Positions 28,478 through 37,638 are shown, counted from the stretch's first letter. The stretch: 64,000 nucleotides of DNA from Flexithrix dorotheae DSM 6795 (GCF_000379765.1 NZ_KB903498.1:282148-346147); one strand, 5' to 3'. The notes: generated from the sequence alone by a model not told the origin. Made by a program: numbers and translations.

Positions 28478-29671
28478 ATGATGAAAAACCTTTCAGGATT
28501 TATTCTTATTTGCTTCACTTCCTTCCAATTCACCTTTGCACAGGTTGCTCCGGAATTCAATTTTTCTTTTGATTCAATCTCCGGAACCCACAAACTAATC
28601 TTATCCGGCCTGGAAAAAGAAGACTTACAGAAGCTAAAGATGACAGATCCTGAATTTTCCCGATTCCAGGAATTTTTTCCAGTTTACTTTGGCAAAAATG
28701 CACCGGAAAAAACCGAAAATCTTCCCCCGGTAGCAGGGAAATATGTTTTGGAAAATGATGCCATATGCTTCACGCCCAGGTATCCCTATCTCCTCCGTAA
28801 AAGTTATTATGCCTGCTTCTATGCTGGAAAGTTTAAAAATATCATCAATTCCCCAGTTAATGATTTCAATGAAAATTTAATTAGTTTTGTTTTCATGGTT
28901 GAAAATACACTAGACAATCAACCTCCTGAAGTTACTCAGGTTTATCCTTCCCTCGATGTAATTCCCCAAAATCAGCTCCGGATTTATATTCATTTCTCAA
29001 AGAAAATGTTAACCGGACACTCATTGGAACACATTAAACTTTACAATCAGAAAGGTGAGCCGGAAGAAAATGCTTTTCTCCATCTCGATCCCGAACTATG
29101 GGACCCTTCCGGCAAGCGACTTACTATCTGGTTCGATCCGGGAAGAATTAAAAGGGATTTAAGTCCCAATCTTCAATATGGTGTCCCATTAAGAGTTGGG
29201 GAGAAATATACCTTACAAATATCCACTGCCTTTAAGGATATTCAAGGAAATCGGTTACATCAATCATTTGAAAAAACCTTTGTAGTTGGAAAGGCTGACA
29301 GATCTTCCCCCAAACCTGAAAATTGGGAAATCACTTACCCTGAACCCAATTCCACCCAACCACTTTCCATATTTTTTAACGAAGCCATGGACCAGGCGCT
29401 TACCAGTAGAATGATTGAGGTTTTTGATGAAAATAATATGGTCAAACAGGGAAGTGTTACAATTGGCAAAGAAGAAAAAAGCTGGACTTTTACCCCTTCA
29501 GAAAATTGGATAAGTGGAAAGTACCAGATTAGCATTAATACGAAACTTGAGGACCTGGCAGGAAATAGTCTTCAACGCCTTTTTGATGCAGAAACCACGC
29601 AATTCTCAACTACTCCTTCTTTTAAAACAAAGGACTTTTTGACATTGGAATTCGAAATCCCTGCATTTTAG
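28478..29671 (+). CDS. Secreted protein with bacterial Ig-like (Big_5/SbsA) domains
   Basis: ATG 28478 (MMKNLSGFILICF) gives a signal peptide ending TFAQ; the longer frame from 28445 uses TTG and would spoil it. Two SbsA-type Ig-like domains are visible: one near residues 145-260 (NQPPEVTQVYPSLDVIPQNQLRIYIHFSKKM) and one near 270-375 (ITYPEPNSTQPLSIFFNEAMDQ ... YQISINTKLEDLAGN). The N-terminal 130 residues have no recognised family. No sorting domain is seen at the C-terminus. Its role is probably surface or periplasmic structure or binding. Confidence 0.75.
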   Translation: MMKNLSGFILICFTSFQFTFAQVAPEFNFSFDSISGTHKLILSGLEKEDLQKLKMTDPEFSRFQEFFPVYFGKNAPEKTENLPPVAGKYVLENDAICFTPRYPYLLRKSYYACFYAGKFKNIINSPVNDFNENLISFVFMVENTLDNQPPEVTQVYPSLDVIPQNQLRIYIHFSKKMLTGHSLEHIKLYNQKGEPEENAFLHLDPELWDPSGKRLTIWFDPGRIKRDLSPNLQYGVPLRVGEKYTLQISTAFKDIQGNRLHQSFEKTFVVGKADRSSPKPENWEITYPEPNSTQPLSIFFNEAMDQALTSRMIEVFDENNMVKQGSVTIGKEEKSWTFTPSENWISGKYQISINTKLEDLAGNSLQRLFDAETTQFSTTPSFKTKDFLTLEFEIPAF

Positions 29672-29868
29672 AAAATGCTCTTTTCATTTTATCCCAAATA
29701 CAACCTTTCCGAAAATTTTATCATTATCTGGTAAAGAATTTATTTTACATTTAAGTTTTTCTGGATTTTGGATAAAAAATTGTTTATAAATTAATAAACC
29801 AGCAATAGGCAAATTTTTTATCCGCCAATATTACTCCCTACAGTATTTACTAATCCTACCCAAAATCA

Positions 29869-32373
29869 ATGGATAAGATGCTTTTTAGGTTATTCCTAAT
29901 CATAGTTTTCTGCAATATCTTTTATCAGGCCCAAGGGCAGAGCGTAAAAGGAATTGTACGAGATGAAAAGCATGAGCCTCTACCCTTTGTGAATATCTTT
30001 TTTAAGCAACTGGGTACCGGAACAACCACCAACTTTGAGGGAAACTACTTTTTTACTACTCTTCCGGGTACTTATGATGTGGTTTTTTCTTCGGTGGGCT
30101 ATGAGAGCCAGACAATTCAAATCATTATTGGAGATGGCATTACCACCGAAGATGTCTGGCTGAAAACCTCCAGTCAGGAATTGGACGAAATTATCATAAA
30201 GTCCAAAAGGAAAGACCCTGCCTATGAAATCATTCAGTCTGCTATTGATAACAAAAAGAAATATTTTGCCAGTATTCAAAGCTTCAAAAGTCAGGTTTAT
30301 TTAAAAGCCACTGAAGAATTGGATATTAAGGAAAAACAAAAAAAGAAGGAGAAGTCATCAATAATTGAATTTGATGAAGGGGGAAGTGATGAACCAACCG
30401 ATCCTTTTGAGGTGGAAAGACAAAAACAGATGAGGGATGTTGTAAACCTGAATATGGTGGAAATTCAAATGGAATTGAACTATCAGTATCCAGATAAATT
30501 CAAGGAAATCCGAAATGGCTATAAAGCTTATGGGAATAAATCCGGGCTTTTTATTCCCCACTACAGCGAAACGGATTTTAATTTTTACCAAAACCTGGTG
30601 GAGCTCAAAGGAATAGCTGAAACTCCTGTAATTTCTCCCTTAAGCAGGACAGCAATTTTATCCTATAAATACAAACTGGAAGACATTCTCCATGAAAATG
30701 GAGTGGTGGTTTATAAAATAAAGGTGATTCCCAGAAAATCGGGAAATTCCACTTGTAGTGGTTATATCTACATCAATGACCAATTGTGGAACATTAATCG
30801 ACTGGATTTTAATTTGAATAAAGGGGGCTTGAAATTTTATGATGCTTTCCGACTGAAACAGGATTACGAAAAATTGGATAGCACTACCTGGATTCCCTAC
30901 CGACAGGAATTTTTCTATGAATCCAAACAGGGAAAAGCTAAAACCTTTAAGGGAAATACAATCATTCGCCATTCCAATTTTCAAAAGGATTTTCAGTTCC
31001 CGCCAAAGTTTTTTAACAATGAAGTTTCTATTACTACTAAAACCGCTCTTGAGCAGGATTCCACTTTTTGGGAAGCTTCCCGACCGGAAAAGTTAACCGA
31101 ATTACAACACAAGGCTGTTTCTTACCGGGATAGTGTGGAAAAAGTGCACAACAGCAAGCCTTATCTGGATTCAATTCAGGCCAAATATAATGAGATTACC
31201 CTTGGAGAAATTTTTTTGCATGGTGTTGGATTTCGAAATATGGCTGAAAAACGGGATATTTATGTGAACTCTTTAATCGAACTCATCAATTTTGAGGTAG
31301 TGGGAGGCTTGCGTTTGGGCCCTTATATTGCGTATTTCAAACGCTATAAAAATGGCAAATTACTGGCCTTAAATCAGACGCTTAACATTGGCCTCCGAAA
31401 TATGGATGTTCAGGGAAATTTTAGAGGCTGGTATAGGTATGATCCTTTCAAATTGGCTTCTATAGATTTCTCTGTGGGTCGTTCTTTTGCCTCTATCAAT
31501 GCTTATGATGCCTATCTGAACCAACTGAGTGTTTCCAATTACATTTTGCATGATTTCCTGCATTTAGGGCAAAAAATGGAATTGTTAAATGGATTGTATA
31601 TGAGAATTTCAGGCAGTTATCACAATCGGCAATCCCTTGAAAATTACAACACCAGGTCAATTCTTAATGAAGTTATTGAGGAAACTGAGCCTGTGGAGTT
31701 TGAGCCCTACCAGGCTTTTATAACCGGGTTAAGGTTTTCTTTTACCCCCGCCCAAAGGTATATGACCGAACCTACCCAGAAAGTGGTGCTGGGCAGTGAA
31801 TTTCCTACCTTCAGTCTGTTTTATAAAAAAGGATGGAATGAGGTATTCAGCAGCGATATTGATTTTGACTATGTAGAATTTTCTATCAACCAAAACCTGA
31901 TCCTTGGAATGCTGGGTAATTCTAATTATACTTTCCAAACAGGAAAGTTTATAAATAAAAAAGATTTAAGATTCATGGATGTAAGAAGATTTAGAGAATC
32001 GGATCCCCTCCTATACTCTAATCCCCTGCATTCTTTTCAGCAATTAGATACTTCCCTGGTGGCTGAAGATTTATTTTATGAAATCCATTATATTCATCAT
32101 TTTAATGGCGCACTTATTAATAATTTGCCCTTAATTAAAAAACTTAAAATAAGGGTAGTTGCCGGAGCCGGTGCCATATGGGTAAAAGATGGAAATTACC
32201 ATTATCAGGAAGCTTTCACCGGTTTGGAAAGGATTTTTAAGATAGGCGCAAGAAGAAGGCTGAGATTAGGGGTTTATGGTGTTGTAGCGGATTCCAATAA
32301 AAGGAAACCTGATTCCAGTTTTAAAATTTCATTCGATATAATCGATACCTGGAAAAAAGAATGGAATTATTGA
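29869..32373 (+). CDS. DUF5686 outer-membrane protein with carboxypeptidase-regulatory-like domain
   Basis: A signal peptide (to about residue 23, YQAQGQ) is followed by a carboxypeptidase-D regulatory-like fold (VKGIVRDEKHEPLPFVNIFFKQLGTGTTTNFEGNYFF). The DUF5686 part starts with ELDEIIIKSKRKDPAYEIIQSAI and runs to a C-terminal beta-barrel-like region ending YGVVADSNKRKPDSSFKISFDIID. The length of 834 residues is usual for this Bacteroidota family, which resembles a plug-less TonB-receptor relative whose function is not established. It is monocistronic. Confidence 0.88.
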   Translation: MDKMLFRLFLIIVFCNIFYQAQGQSVKGIVRDEKHEPLPFVNIFFKQLGTGTTTNFEGNYFFTTLPGTYDVVFSSVGYESQTIQIIIGDGITTEDVWLKTSSQELDEIIIKSKRKDPAYEIIQSAIDNKKKYFASIQSFKSQVYLKATEELDIKEKQKKKEKSSIIEFDEGGSDEPTDPFEVERQKQMRDVVNLNMVEIQMELNYQYPDKFKEIRNGYKAYGNKSGLFIPHYSETDFNFYQNLVELKGIAETPVISPLSRTAILSYKYKLEDILHENGVVVYKIKVIPRKSGNSTCSGYIYINDQLWNINRLDFNLNKGGLKFYDAFRLKQDYEKLDSTTWIPYRQEFFYESKQGKAKTFKGNTIIRHSNFQKDFQFPPKFFNNEVSITTKTALEQDSTFWEASRPEKLTELQHKAVSYRDSVEKVHNSKPYLDSIQAKYNEITLGEIFLHGVGFRNMAEKRDIYVNSLIELINFEVVGGLRLGPYIAYFKRYKNGKLLALNQTLNIGLRNMDVQGNFRGWYRYDPFKLASIDFSVGRSFASINAYDAYLNQLSVSNYILHDFLHLGQKMELLNGLYMRISGSYHNRQSLENYNTRSILNEVIEETEPVEFEPYQAFITGLRFSFTPAQRYMTEPTQKVVLGSEFPTFSLFYKKGWNEVFSSDIDFDYVEFSINQNLILGMLGNSNYTFQTGKFINKKDLRFMDVRRFRESDPLLYSNPLHSFQQLDTSLVAEDLFYEIHYIHHFNGALINNLPLIKKLKIRVVAGAGAIWVKDGNYHYQEAFTGLERIFKIGARRRLRLGVYGVVADSNKRKPDSSFKISFDIIDTWKKEWNY

Positions 32374-32397
32374 CAATAGCATTTATATTCCTCTCCC

Positions 32398-33054
32398 CTA
32401 CTCTTTCAATTTCTTAATATTTTCCTCCGGTTTAAAACTTTCAGGAGCTTTCCTCACATTTTCAATTAGCATTTCCCTTACCTTTTGGTGATGCCGGGTG
32501 TTGAGCCTTTCCACATCCTCCAAACCCAAATCTTCATCTTTAAACTGCTCATTGGTCATTTCCGTAGCAAAATCACGCCCTTTTAGCAGAATTAAGGGAA
32601 GTTCTTCGTCCGGGAGGGGTTCACTATTGAAAAATACTTTGCAACCTTTGTAATCGATCTGAATATAGTCTGCTTCCGTCCCTCCAATATTCTGGATATT
32701 TTGCAGGAGTCTGCCTTTGGTGGCTTCCAGTTTCATAAAAACCTCCAGACGCTTGTTATTAACCAACGCTTCCAAGGTTTTCTCACACTCTATAAAATAG
32801 GCTCTGGCCTGATCTCCCTTTTCGGTTTTCGCCATCATTGCCAGTTTTTTGGCTGTATCCAGTTTCAGTAAATATTCCTTACTGGGACGGCCTCCGGTAC
32901 TTTTCGTCAAAAATGACGTAAAGTCTTCTCCTTCATTGAACCGGCTTATAAGAGTTCTTTTTATCCAATGGCTATATTCTGTTTTGATCTCCAGGAATTC
33001 ATATAAATCCTTAGCCGAAACAAGCTTCCCTTTATAAATTCTAATCAGTTCCAT
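32398..33054 (-). CDS. AntA/AntB-type antirepressor domain protein
   Basis: ATG 33054 (MELIRIYKGKLVSAKDL) is taken as start; the frame opens at a TTG at 33066. The N-terminal domain, residues 1-90, matches the phage AntA/AntB antirepressor family: LVSAKDLYEFLEIKTEYSHWIKR ... DFTSFLTKSTGGRPSKEYLLKLDTAKKLAMMAKTEKGDQARAYFIECEKTL. The C-terminal 125 residues are unassigned and charged. Such proteins are common in phages and plasmids. It lies 88 bp downstream of rep on the same strand, so it is probably co-transcribed and may modulate replication, rep expression or an unlinked phage repressor. No other phage genes are present. Confidence 0.8.
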   Translation of the reverse strand: MELIRIYKGKLVSAKDLYEFLEIKTEYSHWIKRTLISRFNEGEDFTSFLTKSTGGRPSKEYLLKLDTAKKLAMMAKTEKGDQARAYFIECEKTLEALVNNKRLEVFMKLEATKGRLLQNIQNIGGTEADYIQIDYKGCKVFFNSEPLPDEELPLILLKGRDFATEMTNEQFKDEDLGLEDVERLNTRHHQKVREMLIENVRKAPESFKPEENIKKLKE

Positions 33055-33141
33055 TTCTTGTTGCAAATTTTACGAAAGGAATTTCTCTAATACTACTTTA
33101 GGTTACGGATCGAAGCAAGAAAAAAAATTCAAACTGGAACA

Positions 33142-34041
33142 TTAGTCACAAAATTCAATCACATATTTTACCCCTCCGAACCTGCTCTTTTCTTCTTTCA
33201 CTTCTTCCACCAATCCAATCTTCTTGGCTGTTTCAAAAGCATTCTGAATTGTTCTGGGAATTCTATCCTTATGTCTGTTTTTCACCAGTTTTTCCAGTTT
33301 CATGATATCAAATAGCTTATCATAGCTATATTCCACTGAACCGGTGGTTGAACAATGTTTCGCCTGATACAGACATTTAATGAACAATTCAATTCCCGCA
33401 TTTGGTCTGCCTCTGGAAACTGAGCGCAATAGTTTATTTAAGTCAACCGGGATATTGAAATAACTGTTTTTCATGGAAGGATTAAAATCAAAAAAGCTTC
33501 CTTCTACAATTATTTTCAGTTTATCCGGATTGTTTTTGTTGATTTTATGGACTTCTACCAGTTGGGTAATTTTTATATCATTCCCACTGTTCCCCACAAA
33601 GTACTTTTTCTGGTTAAGGGCAAACAAAGCGTCTTTCACCAGCATTCTTTTTTTCCCTTTGTCAAGTTTCTCCAGACCCATTACCTTGTAAACATCGGAC
33701 AATACGATCTCAAAATATGCCTTGTCAATTTCCCTCAGGTATTTATACTCTCCTTTGGCTTTGGCAAACTGGGCCAAAATCACGATGGCCGTTAAAACCC
33801 TTACTTCATTGGCCGTTATCTCCTTGGAAATTTGCCTCAGCAATTGTCTTGGAATTTTTTTCTCGATCTCTGTGGGAAAATAGATATAATAATTCTCTCC
33901 GTTTTTCTGAAGATTCAAAGCTTTATCAATAGCCATATTAGCCTTTTCAATGATGTCTTTTGAAAAGATATTGAGTTGCTTGTTAACCTGCTGTAATTCT
34001 ATCTTCAGTAATTTCGAAGAGTAATTTATGATCGTTTGCAT
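33142..34041 (-). CDS. Replication initiator protein (RepB/Rep_3 type)
   Basis: This 299-residue protein resembles iteron-binding plasmid initiators with two winged-helix domains. The first spans about residues 65-170 (LRQISKEITANEVRVLTAIVILAQFAKAKGEYKYLREIDK ... VKDALFALNQKKYFVG). The second spans about 190-290 (FFDFNPSMKNSYFNIPVDLNKLLRSVSRGRPNAGIELFIKCLY ... TIQNAFETAKKIGLVEEV). The identification is strongly supported by the large iteron array upstream and by an inverted-repeat operator just before its start. It should bind iterons as a monomer to open the origin, and the operator as a dimer to repress itself. ATG at 34041 is the only sensible start. Confidence 0.88.
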   Translation of the reverse strand: MQTIINYSSKLLKIELQQVNKQLNIFSKDIIEKANMAIDKALNLQKNGENYYIYFPTEIEKKIPRQLLRQISKEITANEVRVLTAIVILAQFAKAKGEYKYLREIDKAYFEIVLSDVYKVMGLEKLDKGKKRMLVKDALFALNQKKYFVGNSGNDIKITQLVEVHKINKNNPDKLKIIVEGSFFDFNPSMKNSYFNIPVDLNKLLRSVSRGRPNAGIELFIKCLYQAKHCSTTGSVEYSYDKLFDIMKLEKLVKNRHKDRIPRTIQNAFETAKKIGLVEEVKEEKSRFGGVKYVIEFCD

Positions 34042-34052
34042 AAAAAAGTTTT

Positions 34053-34074
34053 ATAGTGTATCACTATTGGTGCA
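34053..34074. promoter_or_regulatory. Rep autoregulatory operator overlapping an iteron-like half-site
   Basis: ATAGTG-TAT-CACTAT (34053-34067) is a perfect 6-bp inverted repeat 12 bp before the rep start. Its right arm runs into TATCACTATTGGTGCA (34059-34074), which matches 13 of 16 positions of the iteron variant TGTCACTAATGGCGCA. In iteron plasmids, Rep dimers repress rep at an inverted repeat sharing part of the iteron, so this is the expected control site. Confidence 0.65.
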
Positions 34075-34187
34075 ATGAAAATTTAATGTAATTGGTAATC
34101 AATCATTTAATTCCTATCTAACTCCCACTCCTTTCCACTTTATTCCTAATAATCTAGTTGTTTTTTTCTGCTAATATGGTTTATCAT

Positions 34188-34388
34188 TTATCTGTTGATT
34201 TCCTCACAAATCTTTTCCATTTCCAGTCCTGAAAAAGCCAGATTTCTCATTTTTCTGTAAAATGTAGCATGAGGCATTTCAATTTTCCTGGCAATATATG
34301 CGGCAGTCAATCCATAGGATTTCAAGATTTTGGGTAATTCTCGTTGAAGAACTACAAAATTGCTTGCTATTTCTTTGTTTACTCGCAT
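34188..34388 (-). CDS. Small helix-turn-helix protein between rep and the iterons
   Basis: ATG 34388 (MRVNKEIASNF) gives 66 residues; the frame opens at 34415. Residues 15-60 look like a compact helix-turn-helix: ELPKILKSYGLTAAYIARKIEMPHATFYRKMRN. It resembles a minimal Xre/Cro-like DNA-binding protein. It lies in the same direction as rep, about 150 bp upstream. A role as copy-number or rep regulator is likely from position only. Confidence 0.65.
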   Translation of the reverse strand: MRVNKEIASNFVVLQRELPKILKSYGLTAAYIARKIEMPHATFYRKMRNLAFSGLEMEKICEEINR

Positions 34389-35269
34389 GATTATTTTTTG
34401 TAACAGTATGATCAAATATAATCATTTCGACTGCTTCTGCTAATTCTCAAAATACAAATTTTTATGGCTGTGTCACCTTTGGCGCGTTTTTCCTTCCTAC
34501 TTTTGGGTAAAGCCTGATTTTATTTTTTAATAATTTTCCTATCTGTGTCACCTTTGGCGCAGAAATTCCCAATTTTCCTTCCCATTTAACTTACAAAACC
34601 ATCCTCATTTGCTCTGGTGTCACTTTTGGCGCATTGTTTATAGATGCTCTTTTTTTACTTTTTGTGTCACCTTTGGCGCATTATGTAAGCCTTTTATGCA
34701 TTCCCTGGTGTCACTTTTGGCGCAAGGGAGGTGTTTTTTTACATCCGTGTCACCTTTGGCGCAATTTCCTGAATTTATTTAAGTGTCACTTTTGGCGCAA
34801 AAACTGAATATTGGAATATATCTGGTGTCACCTTTGGCGCAAAAAGGTTTTAATATCTTCCAAATTCTCCTTTTTGTCTACCTGATCTATAGTTTTTTAA
34901 TGGATTCGATCAAATTTTGACTACAAATTCGCCCTGAATTCTCCAGATTTCCTTTACAGTTTTTTTCATTTTGCTTTTGCTTTCAGTGTGTCACTTTTGG
35001 CGCAAAGGAGAGTGTTTCCCAAGCCTTAAGTGTCACCTTTGGCGCGCTTGTTATTCTCCTTAAAACCTCATTTTGGCGCAGATATGAGTATTTTTGTGGA
35101 TTTTGATTCACTCCTTTTTGTATAAATCTAATGCCTGGTGTGTCACCTTTGGCGTAGTATCATACCATTGTATTCTTCATCGGTGTCACTTTTGGCGCAG
35201 CAGAATGGAAATGGAATAAAATGGTGTCACCTTTGGCGCATTCATGGGTGTATAATTATCCAATTTCCG

Positions 35270-35369
35270 TGTCACTAATGGCGAAAATGGTGACACTTTA
35301 TGCGCAGATTGTGTCACCAATGGCGCAGTTTGTGACACCTTTTGCGCGAAATGTGTCACCTTTGGCTCA
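35270..35369 (+). repeat. Phased iteron sub-array, five copies at 21-bp spacing
   Basis: Copies at 35270, 35291, 35312, 35333 and 35354 are spaced by exactly two helical turns, putting Rep molecules on one face of the helix. They are the most divergent copies: TGTCACTAATGGCGAA, TGACACTTTATGCGCA, TGTCACCAATGGCGCA, TGACACCTTTTGCGCG and TGTCACCTTTGGCTCA. They border the AT-rich stretch, so this is the likely opening site; the outer copies may serve titration and copy control. Confidence 0.8.
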
Positions 35370-35400
35370 CTATCATTTTATAACAGGCTGATTTTCAATT

Positions 35401-35470
35401 ATTAGTGTACTTTGTTACATCTATATAATATTTAGAAATTATATAATTAATATAATTTTTAAAAGGCGAA
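35401..35470. other. AT-rich candidate DNA-unwinding element
   Basis: Only 7 of the 60 bases at 35401-35460 are G or C, and the stretch lies 32 bp past the phased iterons and before the last iteron at 35532. Runs such as ATATAATTAATATAATTTTT suggest easy melting, as in the AT-rich segment of iteron origins. No perfect DnaA box was found beside it. Confidence 0.55.
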
Positions 35471-35649
35471 AATTTTTTTGGAAATTTTCATCCTTTTAAA
35501 TGTAAGTAAAGATATGAATTATGCGCAGGGGTGTCACTTTTGGCGCAGCAGATTATTTTTCATCCTTATTAAATAAAAAAAGATTTGTACCCATCCTCAA
35601 AATTTCTTTACTTCCCACCTTAATTACCTGATTTAAAGTAAATTAATAT

Positions 35650-37638
35650 ATGTATTTAAAGCTTTGTTTAATTTTTCTCCTCCTGATTTTCACCAGGGAA
35701 ATAAATGCTCAATCCCTAAAAAATGGTGTAGACAATTATGCGCACTTTAGTGAGACTTCGATCACCAGAACTTCTCCTGAGGGTTGGTTAAAATCCTTTT
35801 TAAAAATACAGGCGGAAGGTTTAACCGGAAATATTCACGCAGCAGGCTATCCATATAATTCCGTTGGCTGGAAAGGCCAGGTACAATTACCCGAAGGAAC
35901 ACCTACTTTTAAAAACTGGTGGGCGTATGAGCAAACTGCTTATTGGATTGATGGCGCCTTAAGATGTGGTTATTTATTGGATAATCAGTCCTTAATAGAT
36001 TCTGCAGAAGGTTATATTCACCATATACTTGAAAATGCCAGGCCGACAGGAGAACTTGGAACCAACCATTGGGGGGAAAATAAATGGCCACATGCGGTCT
36101 TATTCAGGGCCTTTATGGCGGCTTATTCAGCAACGGGAAACAAGGCCATTTTAGCAGGACTTCAGAAACATTTCAAAGCAACAGCTGATAATTATTCAGA
36201 AGGTAGAAATATCATGAATATTGAAACTATGTGTTGGTTGTATGGTTTAACTCAGGATGACGAGTTGCTTAAAATTGCTCAGAATGCTTATCGGGAATTT
36301 AATTTGCTTGATTCAGGTGATGTCAGTTTATATGGTTTAAGCAGTGAAGAAATCCCCCATGAACACGGAGTTACCTATCTGGAGTCTGTTAAAATTCCAA
36401 TTATTTTACACATCTATACGGGAAAACAGGTTTATCTTGATGCAGCCCTCAAAGGCTTTGAAAAACTTGAAAAATATCATTTGTTAATTGATCAGGTACC
36501 TGGAAGTTCGGAAAGGCTAAATGGGAAACGCAGTAATCAGGTGCATGAAACCTGTGATATTTCTGATTTTATTTGGAGTGCAGGGTATTTTCTAATGGCC
36601 ACCGGAGAGGCTAAATGGGCAGATAAAATGGAAAAGGCCTGCTTCAATGCCGGCATGGGAGCCATTACCAAGGATTTTAAACAGCATCAATATTATTCGG
36701 GGCCAAACCAATTTCTAGCCAATAAAAATTCAAGTCCCTGGAATGCCAAAGCCGGATGGTATCAGCAATCCCGGCCCAGAATGGCCTACCGCCCTTATCA
36801 CGATACTGAATGTTGTACTGGAAACATAAATAGGTTTTTGCCAACTTATGTCAATAGAATGTGGCTAAATGATAAAAAGGGTGGCATAACAGTGGCACTA
36901 TATGGACCATCCTCCTTTAAATATGACACTGGAGAGGCCAACCAGGCTTTCACCATCCATCAAATTACAGATTATCCCTTTTCTGGAGAAATAAATTTTG
37001 AGGTAACTAGTAAATCTAAAAAAGGGAAAGTGTTTTCCCTGAGCCTGAGGATTCCCGAATGGAGTACAACAACCTCCATTTCTATCAATGGGGAAAAGAT
37101 TCAGGAAAAAATTACTCCTGGAACCTTTTTCCAAATTACCAGAGAATTTAAGCATGGAGATCACCTCCAACTGAACTTAGACATGAAAACTCAACTTGTC
37201 TTTTGGGAGGGAAATGGAGTGGCCCTTGAAAGAGGACCACTGCTATTTTCCTATCCTATCCCAAATAGTGTCAATGAGGATGAATCTCAAAAAATGTATA
37301 AGGAAGGATTTTCCTCTCTGGAGATAGACCCCGATGGCACCTGGGCCTATGCTCCTGAATTAGAAAACACTGAAAAAATAGCAGTCATTACAGAAAAAAT
37401 GCCTGAAAATCCATGGTTATTGGAAACTTCTCCGGTTAAATTACGGATTCCTGTCTGGAAAATAAGGGGATGGAATTTGGAAAGTGAATTTACCCCTGAT
37501 TTGCCACAAGAATACGATCTTTTGGAAAAGGAAAATATTACCCTTGTACCTATGGGCGCCACTACTTTGAGGGTTACCATTTTTCCGGATGTTAAGAAAA
37601 GATTTACCCTTCGTCAGCTTAAATTATTGAAAAATTAG
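35650..37638 (+). CDS. GH127 family (DUF1680) beta-L-arabinofuranosidase-like enzyme, secreted
   Basis: This 662-residue protein has a signal peptide ending around REINAQ. It belongs to the DUF1680 / glycoside hydrolase 127 group (sister family GH146), which removes beta-L-arabinofuranose using a Cys nucleophile held by zinc. The family zinc and catalytic motifs are present: HETC (299-302) and ECC (387-389) in TECCTGNINRFLPTY. The (alpha/alpha)6 core includes WWAYEQTAYWIDGALRCGYL and GTNHWGENKW. It sits between the iterons and the par genes and faces away from rep, so it looks like a later insertion into the replication module. Arabinan or arabinoxylan side chains are plausible substrates. 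Confidence 0.9.
   Translation: MYLKLCLIFLLLIFTREINAQSLKNGVDNYAHFSETSITRTSPEGWLKSFLKIQAEGLTGNIHAAGYPYNSVGWKGQVQLPEGTPTFKNWWAYEQTAYWIDGALRCGYLLDNQSLIDSAEGYIHHILENARPTGELGTNHWGENKWPHAVLFRAFMAAYSATGNKAILAGLQKHFKATADNYSEGRNIMNIETMCWLYGLTQDDELLKIAQNAYREFNLLDSGDVSLYGLSSEEIPHEHGVTYLESVKIPIILHIYTGKQVYLDAALKGFEKLEKYHLLIDQVPGSSERLNGKRSNQVHETCDISDFIWSAGYFLMATGEAKWADKMEKACFNAGMGAITKDFKQHQYYSGPNQFLANKNSSPWNAKAGWYQQSRPRMAYRPYHDTECCTGNINRFLPTYVNRMWLNDKKGGITVALYGPSSFKYDTGEANQAFTIHQITDYPFSGEINFEVTSKSKKGKVFSLSLRIPEWSTTTSISINGEKIQEKITPGTFFQITREFKHGDHLQLNLDMKTQLVFWEGNGVALERGPLLFSYPIPNSVNEDESQKMYKEGFSSLEIDPDGTWAYAPELENTEKIAVITEKMPENPWLLETSPVKLRIPVWKIRGWNLESEFTPDLPQEYDLLEKENITLVPMGATTLRVTIFPDVKKRFTLRQLKLLKN

Larger units (their letters stand above)
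34471..35547 (+). repeat. Iteron array, about 20 copies of a 16-bp direct repeat (replication origin)
   Basis: Consensus TGTCAC(C/T)TTTGGCGCA, all in the same orientation. Copies start at 34471, 34546, 34618, 34665, 34709, 34748, 34784, 34826, 34989, 35031, 35065 (degenerate left half), 35141, 35184, 35225, 35270, 35291, 35312, 35333, 35354 and 35532. Most spacings are 34-76 bp; the run 35270-35354 is exactly 21 bp apart. The stretch has no gene. This is a typical but very large Rep-binding origin. CRISPR is excluded by the irregular gaps and unique non-uniform spacers. Confidence 0.93.

Noticed and set aside
33473..33932. Several plus-strand frames inside rep
   Set aside because: Shadows of the Rep gene on the other strand; composition is not protein-like.
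35256..35264. DnaA box (TTATCCAAT)
   Set aside because: The last two bases disagree with TTATNCACA and no other box lies close by.
34471..35547. CRISPR array
   Set aside because: Repeats are 16 bp, gaps range from 5 to about 160 bp, no cas genes are near, and a Rep gene is adjacent; iterons explain it better.
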